From Chlamydiota bacterium (GTDB lineage Bacteria; Chlamydiota; Chlamydiia; Chlamydiales; JAJFMB01): 13,970 nucleotides of DNA. The DNA is taken from positions 1 to 13,970 of the forward strand of contig JAJFMB010000109.1 of NCBI GenBank assembly GCA_021772355.1, given 5' to 3'. The position numbers and the translations under genes are program-made. Below the pieces are notes generated by a model, which did no database searches, was not told the DNA's origin, and worked only from the letters and a program-made list of their open reading frames with translations. This document shows positions 8,687-13,970 of the stretch, in pieces. Numbering within the stretch: the stretch's first letter is position 1; the number at the start of each line of letters is the position of its first letter.

Positions 8687-9196
8687 TTATGAAGTTAAAT
8701 CAGCTGAATTGTCGTTGTTGTCATTTTGAGTTTTAACAGTATCAACGTATGCTTCCCAAAGCATTTGGTCAACGAGTCCGCGGCGAATAGATGAAATTAA
8801 CTCGCGCTTGACTGTCTTTAAATCGCGCTTTGGAGTAAGTCTGCGGATCATTTCTTTATCGTTTGCCATGCGGGCCATATGTAACATACGCTCAATGTCA
8901 TGCTTGGAGAACATGAACTGATCTCTTCTTTTTCTTGTTCCTCTTGGAGCGCGTTGTTTTGGTGTTACAGATGAAGGCTTGTCAACATTAATAATATATT
9001 TTGAAATCATTGTAGAAAGCTGTTGTGGGTCTTCGTATTTCATTTTACGCATTGTAAAGTGATGGATATATCCGCCTGTGTTGACAGGAAGGTAACGGCA
9101 AATATCATTTTCTTTTTCGCCATTAATTTTCTTTACTGCGCGAGCAATAAGAGTTTCTAGTTCTTTTTTTGTTTCTTTTTCTTGAGCTAAACTCAT
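8687..9196 (-). CDS. Small basic protein of unknown function, probable chlamydial CT066-type
   Basis: The 169-residue protein has no signal peptide or membrane segment and should be cytoplasmic. Residues 1-30 are a charged helix (QEKETKKELETLIARAVKK). A compact conserved-looking core follows, with DICRYLPVNTGGYIHHF at 31-47. A very basic linker comes next (KQRAPRGTRKRRDQF, 80-94), then a helical, Arg/Lys-rich region (96-153), and an Asn/Asp-rich tail (157-165). Position and size match CT066, which lies between npt1 and the ytg genes in C. trachomatis; I think that family is DUF5399, but this is memory, not a search. The basic linker suggests nucleic-acid or acidic-partner binding, as inference only. 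The ATG at 9196 is preceded by GCAGG at 6-base spacing. It diverges from mrp across a 468-base spacer and ends in its own terminator. Function unknown. Confidence 0.85.
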   Translation of the reverse strand: MSLAQEKETKKELETLIARAVKKINGEKENDICRYLPVNTGGYIHHFTMRKMKYEDPQQLSTMISKYIINVDKPSSVTPKQRAPRGTRKRRDQFMFSKHDIERMLHMARMANDKEMIRRLTPKRDLKTVKRELISSIRRGLVDQMLWEAYVDTVKTQNDNNDNSADLTS

Positions 9197-9293
9197 TGTT
9201 TACCTGCCTTAATTGTTAACGACTTGGTTTTAATTAGATTTTTTGCGACCCAGATTTGATATTATTCAGTGATAGGGAAGCGTAATTGTTATT

Positions 9294-9309
9294 CTTTGCT
9301 AAAGCAAAG
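9294..9309. repeat. Short inverted repeat in the divergent spacer
   Basis: CTTTGC (9294-9299) and GCAAAG (9304-9309) are perfect arms around TAAA. It sits about 100 bases upstream of the leftward 169-residue gene and could be a protein-binding site or a small hairpin. It is short enough to be chance. Confidence 0.25.
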
Positions 9310-9595
9310 CAAAATTTGTACTTTTTGCAATCATAAACTAAATGTCTATTTTAGAAAAAGAACTTAGTTGCAGTTCATAAGCTCAAAGGTCAACTTTCGT
9401 GGTCGAACTTAATTTATTAATGAGAATTTATAGAAAAACAGGGATTTAACGCAATAGAAAAAATGAATAAGTGAAGAAAAAAGTGATTTGATCTGACTCA
9501 ACAAGATAGATGATTAAGTTGAATAAGAGCTTATTATTATAATGATGTTGCTGATTCTACACTTTTTTCTTTTCTCGAAAAATGTGCCAATAGAG

Positions 9596-9625
9596 TTGAA
9601 ATCAATTGATTTTATCCGTTAAAAT
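9596..9625 (+). promoter_or_regulatory. Promoter of the mrp-DUF971-ytg operon
   Basis: TTGAAA (9596-9601) and TAAAAT (9620-9625), each 5 of 6 to the sigma70 consensus, are separated by 18 bases. Transcription would start near 9632, about 33 bases before the preferred mrp ATG at 9665 and leaving almost no leader for the GTG at 9641. No terminator was seen between mrp and ytgD, so the whole set may be read from here. Confidence 0.6.
9599..9612. promoter_or_regulatory. 14-bp perfect palindrome over the -35/spacer: candidate operator
   Basis: AAATCAATTGATTT equals its own reverse complement. It overlaps the end of the -35 box and the first half of the promoter spacer, where a bound dimer would block RNA polymerase. 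The operon encodes a DtxR-like domain at the end of YtgCR, and chlamydial YtgR is known to repress its own operon when iron is present, so it is the natural candidate to bind here. That assignment is inference. Confidence 0.4.
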
Positions 9626-9664
9626 TCTTCATTTACAACAGTGTTTATAGGAAAAAATTTATTT

Positions 9665-10537
9665 ATGCCATTACCAATGTTTTCTGATCAATCTCCTAAG
9701 AGTATAATTAAAAATAAAATTGCGATTGCAGCTGGAAAAGGGGGCGTAGGAAAATCGACAGTTACAGTTAATATGGCATATGCTCTGCGTAATTTGGGGT
9801 ATTCTGTAGGAGTTTTAGATGTTGATATTTACGGTCCTTCGATCCGTAAAATGTTGCCGGAAGATGTCCTTCCGGAGCAGAAGGGGCAGATGTTGATTCC
9901 CGCTGTATGTCGCGGAATTAAAATGATTTCAATGGCTTATTTTCGCAAGGAGGGAGAGGCAAGTGCTGTACGAGCTCCTATCGCAAATGGTATTGTTGCT
10001 CAATTTATTGATAATGTTTTTTGGGGGGATTTGGATTTTCTATTGATAGATTTTCCTCCCGGAACAGGTGATGTTCAACTGACAATGAGTCAAAAAGTTA
10101 ATTTAAGCGGTGCTTTAATGGTGACGACACCGCAGGAAGTTGCTCTTTTGGATGTGCGAAAAGCAATTCATCTTTTTGATCAAGTTAATGTCCCAGTGGT
10201 GGGAATTATCGAAAATATGAGTTTTTTTGAAGACCCCAATACAGGGAAAAAGGTATACTTATTTGGACAAAATGGTGGCAAGCGATTAAGTCAGCAAGTG
10301 GGCGCTCCTTTTTTAGGCCAGATTCCTTTAGACCCCGAGATATGTCAAGCAGGAGATAATGGGACATCTTTATTTGAAAAGGAGTGTAAAGCAGCTCAAG
10401 CTTATTTGGAAGTGAGCCGGTCATTTGTCGATCACTTAACCTTGTTGAATGAACAGTGGGAAGATTGTATGCAAAAATTTGAATTGGAGTGGGTTGATGA
10501 AGGTAGTCTTACTGCGACACATCCAACAGAAGGATAA
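9665..10537 (+). CDS. mrp: Mrp/ApbC-family P-loop ATPase (Fe-S cluster carrier family)
   Basis: Mrp/ApbC/Nbp35 proteins are cytoplasmic ATPases that carry and deliver Fe-S clusters. Counting from the ATG at 9665 (290 residues), the deviant Walker A is GKGGVGKS at 24-31. Switch-like DVDIYGPS is at 52-59, the family marker IDFPPGTGD at 128-136, TTPQEVALLDVRKA at 154-167 and ENMSFF at 183-188. Two usual parts are absent: the N-terminal DUF59 domain, and the CxxC motif normally found just after ENMS, where this protein has EDPNTG. Its cysteines (82, 227, 241, 268) are scattered. HCF101-like and some other Mrp proteins also lack the CxxC. I chose ATG 9665 because AGGA lies 12 bases upstream and the predicted transcript starts near 9632; GTG 9641 would add 8 residues and has no ribosome site. 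The 3' end overlaps the DUF971 gene by 41 bases. Confidence 0.92.
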   Translation: MPLPMFSDQSPKSIIKNKIAIAAGKGGVGKSTVTVNMAYALRNLGYSVGVLDVDIYGPSIRKMLPEDVLPEQKGQMLIPAVCRGIKMISMAYFRKEGEASAVRAPIANGIVAQFIDNVFWGDLDFLLIDFPPGTGDVQLTMSQKVNLSGALMVTTPQEVALLDVRKAIHLFDQVNVPVVGIIENMSFFEDPNTGKKVYLFGQNGGKRLSQQVGAPFLGQIPLDPEICQAGDNGTSLFEKECKAAQAYLEVSRSFVDHLTLLNEQWEDCMQKFELEWVDEGSLTATHPTEG

Positions 10538-10766
10538 TCATACTTTCACAGTTGAGTGGAGCGATGGGAAAACACGGGATTATCGTTTAAGTGATGTTCA
10601 ACGTCACTGTCCATGCGCAAAGTGTTGTAGTGAGAAGGTCTTGACTGTTGAAGAGGGTGTACGTGCCAACCGTATAGTGAGTGTTGGACGTTACGCGATG
10701 CGTATTGAATTTACATCGGGTTGTTCAGCTGGAATTTATGATTATGAAATGTTAAGGAAGTTATGA
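10497..10766 (+). CDS. DUF971-domain protein (HCF101 C-terminal-type domain)
   Basis: The 89-residue protein matches the DUF971 pattern: a short beta start, EWSDGKTRDY near residues 20-29, a helix, then RHCPCAKCCSEK with the family's CPCAxC cysteines, and a C-terminal GRYAMRIEFTSGCSAGIYDYEML segment. DUF971 occurs alone in bacteria and fused to the end of the Mrp-type Fe-S carrier HCF101 in plastids. Its biochemical role is not established, and metal or cluster binding by the cysteines is inferred. GGAG (10486-10489) sits 7 bases before the ATG at 10497. An upstream ATG at 10449 would add 16 residues but has no ribosome site and lies deep in mrp. The start lies inside mrp and the stop overlaps the ytgA start in an ATGA, so translation is likely coupled on both sides. 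Confidence 0.88.
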   Translation: MKVVLLRHIQQKDNHTFTVEWSDGKTRDYRLSDVQRHCPCAKCCSEKVLTVEEGVRANRIVSVGRYAMRIEFTSGCSAGIYDYEMLRKL

Positions 10767-11824
10767 AGAATATTATCTTTGCTTTGGTGGTTTGTCTTGG
10801 GTTACTTGCAGGATGTTCCAATTCCGACCATTCAGCTCCGAAAAATGGATTGCAGCGTTGGGCGGCAAACCAAGGTAAAATTAAAGTGCTTTCGACTGTT
10901 GCTATGATCGATGAACTCGTCCGTCTTGTCGGAGGTTCCCATGTCGATGGTCTCACCTTAATACAGGGTGATTTAGATCCTCATGCTTATCAGCCTGTTA
11001 AGGGCGACGATGAAAAATTTTTGATGGCCGATCTTGTTTTTTACAATGGCCTAGGATTGGAGCATGGTCCGAGCTGGCAACACTATTTGTCTCATCAGGA
11101 TAAAGCTGTTGGAATTGGAAATCGGCTTAATGAGGAGTACCCTTCTCTTATTCTTTATGACGATGCAGGTCAGCGTGACCCACACATTTGGACAGATATT
11201 TCCCTTTGGGCAAAGACTGTTCCCTATATCGTTGAAGCTCTCAGCCGTTTTGACCCAGAACACGCTGAAGAATACCGTGCAAATGGTGACTCTCTTTATC
11301 AAAAGATGATGGCAACCCACGAAGAACTGTACGATAAAATGCAGCAAATTCCGGAGAAGCAGCGCTTTTTTGTCACAAGTCATGATGCGTTCAACTATTT
11401 TACGCGTGCCTATCTTTCAACATCTGAAGAGCGTCTTGATGAAACGTGGCACAAAAGGTTCGCAGCCCCTGAGGGACTAGCACCGGACAGTCAACTTAGT
11501 ACTACAGATATTCAAGAGATTATCGACCATTTGCGCTTGTATCACGTTCATATTCTTTTTCCTGAATCCAATCTAAGCAAGGATTCTATTCGCAAGCTTG
11601 TTCAAGCTGGAAAAGAAGCCGGTTTGGATTTGATGATTGCGGACATTCCTTTATATGGCGACGCGATGGGTCCTCCCGGTTCAACAGGGGATACCTATTT
11701 AAAAATGATCGAACACAATGTCGATATACTTTCTCAATATTTGATCAAAAATCGGATAGGTGATGATGAACAAACCGCAACAGAAATCAGCGGTAACGGT
11801 TTCACAACTGACAGTAAACTATGA
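10763..11824 (+). CDS. ytgA: Metal-binding lipoprotein of the Ytg ABC transporter (cluster A-I, TroA/ZnuA family)
   Basis: YtgA captures metal (iron and related divalent ions in Chlamydia) outside the inner membrane and passes it to the YtgCD permease. The 353-residue protein starts with a lipoprotein signal: hydrophobic residues 3-16 and lipobox LLAGC, with Cys18 as the acylated residue. The four family ligands are visible: His74 in DLDPHAYQ, His141 in RDPHIWTD, His207 in TSHDAFNYF and Asp300 in IPLYGD. Their spacing matches chlamydial YtgA (His75, His141, His207, Asp299). The chlamydial-looking segment PEGLAPDSQLS is at 236-246, and GLGLEHG at 96-102. AAGGA lies 4 bases before the ATG, which overlaps the DUF971 stop. 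The last ~23 residues go beyond the end of C. trachomatis YtgA as I remember it and are read from bases shared with ytgB. Confidence 0.95.
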   Translation: MKNIIFALVVCLGLLAGCSNSDHSAPKNGLQRWAANQGKIKVLSTVAMIDELVRLVGGSHVDGLTLIQGDLDPHAYQPVKGDDEKFLMADLVFYNGLGLEHGPSWQHYLSHQDKAVGIGNRLNEEYPSLILYDDAGQRDPHIWTDISLWAKTVPYIVEALSRFDPEHAEEYRANGDSLYQKMMATHEELYDKMQQIPEKQRFFVTSHDAFNYFTRAYLSTSEERLDETWHKRFAAPEGLAPDSQLSTTDIQEIIDHLRLYHVHILFPESNLSKDSIRKLVQAGKEAGLDLMIADIPLYGDAMGPPGSTGDTYLKMIEHNVDILSQYLIKNRIGDDEQTATEISGNGFTTDSKL

Positions 11825-12548
11825 AAAGCAAGCAGCTTTGTGGGATGTTTCTCTAGAAATACCTCAAGGTGTTTTGCTCGCGATTGTCGGACCGAACGGC
11901 GCTGGAAAAAGCACGTTTATTAAAAGCGCTTTAGGATTGATTGCGCCGCTTTCCGGGAAAGTATCTTTCTTTGGTCAGCCTCTAGACGCTGTCCGCAATC
12001 GAATTGGCTATGTTCCGCAAAAGGAAAGTGTGGATTGGGACTTTCCGATTACCGTAAAAGAACTTGTATTGATGGGGCGCTACGGGAATCTTGGTCTTGT
12101 TAAAAGGCCGCGCAAAGCTGATTATGCTCTTGTTGATCACTATCTGGAAGTTGTGGGAATGAGTGCCTATGCTGATCGTCAAATTAGTCAGCTCTCCGGT
12201 GGGCAGCAACAGCGCGCATTTTTGGCAAGGGCCTTGGTCCAAGAAGCGGATATCTATTTTTTAGATGAACCTTTTACAGGTATTGATGCTGCAACGGAAA
12301 AAATGCTCATCGAACTTTTTCAGCAGTTGCGCAATAACGGAAAAACGGTTTGCGTAGTGCATCACGAGTTGAGCTCGCTACAGGAAAAATTTGACTGGAT
12401 TATGATGTTAAATATGCGTTTGGTTTGTTGTGGCCCTGCACACACAACTCTCACAGCTGAAAACTTACAGGCGACATATGGTGTCCATGAAGAATTATTC
12501 GATCAAGTCCTCAAAATTTCGCGAAATAAAGCCTCGGGAATCAATTGA
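11763..12548 (+). CDS. ytgB: ATP-binding subunit of the Ytg metal ABC transporter
   Basis: This cytoplasmic ATPase drives metal import through YtgCD. Counting from ATG 11763 (261 residues): Walker A GPNGAGKST at 43-51, Q-loop YVPQKES at 83-89, signature LSGGQQQR at 144-151, Walker B IYFLDEP at 164-170, and H-loop His in VVHHE near 200. VDWDFPITVKELVLMGRYG after the Q-loop is typical of the Mn/Zn/Fe (ZnuC/MntB/TroB) family. GTG 11760, ATG 11763 and ATG 11766 are consecutive codons; GGATAGG (11754-11760) could serve either ATG, and 11766 has the more usual spacing from AGG. The beta strand VTVSQLTVNY begins at residue 11, so the start cannot move far downstream, and the overlap with ytgA (about 60 bases) is real. 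ytgCR follows after 3 bases. Confidence 0.95.
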   Translation: MMNKPQQKSAVTVSQLTVNYEKQAALWDVSLEIPQGVLLAIVGPNGAGKSTFIKSALGLIAPLSGKVSFFGQPLDAVRNRIGYVPQKESVDWDFPITVKELVLMGRYGNLGLVKRPRKADYALVDHYLEVVGMSAYADRQISQLSGGQQQRAFLARALVQEADIYFLDEPFTGIDAATEKMLIELFQQLRNNGKTVCVVHHELSSLQEKFDWIMMLNMRLVCCGPAHTTLTAENLQATYGVHEELFDQVLKISRNKASGIN

Positions 12549-12551
12549 TTC

Positions 12552-13868
12552 ATGCCTAGTATTTTAGAGTTTTTCACCGATCCTGTTTTGCGTGATCCTA
12601 CGATTGGGTGCATGTTGATTTGCCTGGCAGCGAGTTTGGTTGGGGTGCTAGCGATGTTGCGGAAGCAATCTCTGATTGGAGAAGCTCTATCACATGCTGC
12701 CTACCCGGGGGTGATGTTAGGAGTTGTTGCATCTGGTGCTCTTGGTTTTTTTGGTGATATTTCTTATTTTGTGATCATTGGAGCCTTTGTCAGCGCTTGT
12801 TTTGGTATTTGGGTGATTCATTTTTTGGAAGCGCGTTGTAGGATTCCGGGTGATGCTGCTCTTTGCTTGGTTTTATCTCTTTTTTTTGGGCTTGGTGTCA
12901 CTCTTGCCAGCCGCGTGCAGTTCACGCACTCTTCACTCTATCAGCAATCCCTTGTATATCTCTATGGGCAGGCAGCGACGATGACAGATCGCCATATAGT
13001 GATTTACGCCGTTCTCTCTCTTTTGATCGTATTTATGGTAATTGCAATGTACAAAGAGTTGCAGGTGATCTGTTTCGACCGTAGCTACGCCTCAAGCTTA
13101 GGGATCCCCGTCCTGTTTATTGAGGTCTGCTTCTTTGCGATCACTGCGATTGCCGTGGTCGTTGGGATTCGATCTGTTGGCGTTGTGTTGATGTCTGCGA
13201 TGCTAATTGCACCGGCAGCAGCAGCGCGTCAATATACACAGCACTTGAGCCGGCTACTTATGTTATCCTCCATGTTTGGCCTTTTAAGCGGGTATTTCGG
13301 AATTTATTTTTCCGTTGTCGTGTCGCACTACTCTTCGAGTCGCTTGGTCTTGCCGACTGGCCCGATGATTGTGCTCGTCGCTTCTTCCATTTGTCTCTTC
13401 TCTTTGCTGTTTGCACCAGAGAGGGGAATGGTATCCCGTCGTTTACGCATTTGGCAGTTTCGGTATCGTTGTCTTGGAGAGAACATTCTCAAGTCTATCT
13501 GGCGAAGTGAGGAGGGGATGACCGCGAGTGATCTTGCTCATTACCAAACAATTTCAAAATCATATCGATTCTACATTTTGTGGCGCCTTTGTCATAACAG
13601 GTGGTTGATTCGCGAAAAAGAGGGGCGTTATGTCCTAACAAAAGCGGGTCAAACAAGAGCTTCCCGCATTGTTCGGCTTCATAGACTTTGGGAAGTGTAT
13701 CTCACAAAGAATTTAGGTGTTGGTGCAGAACGTGTTCATCATAATGCAGAAGAGATGGAGCATATCATTACTCCTGAGTTGGAGGAAGAGCTCTCCATAA
13801 TATTAGATGACCCTAAAATGGATCCGCATCATCAACCTATTCCGCCCAAAGAGGGAAAACTACTATGA
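12552..13868 (+). CDS. ytgC: Ytg metal ABC permease fused to a DtxR-like metal-responsive repressor
   Basis: The 438-residue protein joins a membrane permease to a transcription regulator, the arrangement called YtgCR in Chlamydia, where the tail is reported to be cleaved off during infection to act as the iron-dependent repressor YtgR. Residues 1-290 are an ABC-3 (TroC/ZnuB) permease with about 7-8 membrane segments and the family block GEALSHAAYPGVMLG (43-57). After 290 comes a basic linker and a winged-helix part (about 305-365; GMTASDLAHY, then VLTKAG). The DtxR/MntR dimerisation and metal region follows: RLHRLWEVYL (375-384), VHHNAEEMEH (395-404) and DPHHQPIP (424-431). His377, Glu400, Glu403 and His404 align with MntR His77, Glu99, Glu102 and His103. 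Glu400 falls where DtxR has Cys102, a more MntR-like choice. No strong ribosome site precedes ATG 12552, which fits coupling to ytgB. The stop overlaps the ytgD start. Confidence 0.94.
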   Translation: MPSILEFFTDPVLRDPTIGCMLICLAASLVGVLAMLRKQSLIGEALSHAAYPGVMLGVVASGALGFFGDISYFVIIGAFVSACFGIWVIHFLEARCRIPGDAALCLVLSLFFGLGVTLASRVQFTHSSLYQQSLVYLYGQAATMTDRHIVIYAVLSLLIVFMVIAMYKELQVICFDRSYASSLGIPVLFIEVCFFAITAIAVVVGIRSVGVVLMSAMLIAPAAAARQYTQHLSRLLMLSSMFGLLSGYFGIYFSVVVSHYSSSRLVLPTGPMIVLVASSICLFSLLFAPERGMVSRRLRIWQFRYRCLGENILKSIWRSEEGMTASDLAHYQTISKSYRFYILWRLCHNRWLIREKEGRYVLTKAGQTRASRIVRLHRLWEVYLTKNLGVGAERVHHNAEEMEHIITPELEEELSIILDDPKMDPHHQPIPPKEGKLL

Positions 13869-13970
13869 TGTTAGCGTATCTCAATCCCTATTTCGACCAA
13901 ACGTTTTGGAGTTTTTTCGCTGTTTTGCTTCAACGTATAGGAGCAGCGCTCACGTGGCAAAAACTGGGAC
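13865..13970 (+). CDS. ytgD: Second permease of the Ytg metal ABC transporter, N-terminal part only
   Basis: The gene starts with ATG at 13865, overlapping the ytgCR stop as ATGA (a second ATG follows at once at 13868), and is cut by the window edge after 35 codons. The visible start, MMLAYLNPYFDQTFW, continues into a hydrophobic stretch. This is too little to identify by motif. The call rests on position: in Chlamydia the order is ytgA-ytgB-ytgCR-ytgD, and a hydrophobic second permease is expected here to pair with YtgC. Confidence 0.75.
   Translation, partial: MMLAYLNPYFDQTFWSFFAVLLQRIGAALTWQKLG

Larger units (their letters stand above)
9197..9664. other. AT-rich divergent intergenic region
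   Basis: This 468-base spacer separates the leftward 169-residue gene from the rightward mrp-ytg operon. It has frequent stops in all frames and no supportable gene. Visible elements are an inverted repeat CTTTGC-TAAA-GCAAAG (9294-9309), a perfect -10-like TATAAT at 9538-9543 without a good -35, and the mrp promoter with an overlapping palindrome (9596-9625). A TATGAT facing left, around 140 bases before the 169-residue gene, may be its -10, but its -35 is poor. A small RNA here cannot be excluded by eye. Confidence 0.6.

Noticed and set aside
9197..9640. Possible small RNA or short genes in the divergent spacer
   Set aside because: Only AT-rich sequence with frequent stops and short palindromes was seen; nothing supports a specific RNA family or protein.
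9641..9664. GTG start for mrp giving 8 extra residues
   Set aside because: It has no ribosome site and almost no leader after the predicted transcription start; ATG 9665 has AGGA upstream.
10449..10496. Longer start for the DUF971 gene
   Set aside because: The extra 16 residues do not match the domain, no ribosome site precedes this ATG, and ATG 10497 has GGAG at ideal spacing.
11051..11383. 110-codon open frame on the minus strand
   Set aside because: It lies antisense inside ytgA, whose ligand motifs make it the real gene, and it has no recognisable features.
12863..13084. 73-codon plus-strand frame within ytgCR
   Set aside because: It is an out-of-frame shadow of the permease domain, without ribosome site or motifs.
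1..13970. tRNA/rRNA genes, CRISPR arrays, insertion sequences, phage or toxin-antitoxin genes
   Set aside because: A read of both strands showed no such repeats, transposase motifs or RNA hallmarks; nearly all sequence is taken by core genes.

Overview
The window looks like a piece of the chromosome of a Chlamydiota bacterium, most likely an 'environmental' (Parachlamydia/Waddlia/Simkania-like) lineage rather than Chlamydia itself. The signature genes are a plastid/Chlamydia-type ATP/ADP translocase, a giant SecD-SecF fusion, a metal-uptake permease fused to a DtxR-like repressor (YtgCR type), and a small basic protein beside the translocase as in Chlamydia. The family cannot be named from sequence alone. 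I saw no rRNA, tRNA, CRISPR, transposase or phage genes.

Layout. Positions 1-6639 (minus strand) hold a secDF - recJ - partial membrane-protein series. secDF encodes a 1520-residue protein-export accessory, recJ a single-strand exonuclease, and a truncated gene runs off the left edge. From memory, secDF and recJ are also neighbours in C. trachomatis (CT448/CT447). Positions 6640-6939 are a spacer ending in a strong terminator. Positions 6940-9196 (minus) hold npt1 (ATP/ADP antiporter) and an upstream 169-residue basic protein with its own terminator. Positions 9197-9664 are an AT-rich divergent spacer with a good sigma70-like promoter and a 14-bp perfect palindrome. Positions 9665-13970 (plus) are a tightly packed, overlapping set: mrp (P-loop Fe-S carrier family), a DUF971 gene, ytgA, ytgB, ytgCR and the first 35 codons of ytgD.

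How the genes work together. The right half reads as an iron-homeostasis operon. YtgA (lipoprotein metal binder), YtgB (ATPase) and YtgC/YtgD (permeases) import Fe(II)/Mn/Zn-type metal; the DtxR-like tail of YtgCR is the expected metal-responsive repressor; and Mrp plus DUF971 are expected to act in Fe-S cluster handling. Mrp followed by DUF971 is the same domain pair that is fused in plastid HCF101, and this Mrp lacks the usual CxxC cluster-binding motif. npt1 on the divergent side imports host ATP, the other key host-derived resource. The remainder is core chlamydial housekeeping. I found no clearly new defence, mobile or biosynthetic system; the most interesting material is the iron/Fe-S operon with its candidate operator, the DUF971 partner, and the very large insertion in SecDF.
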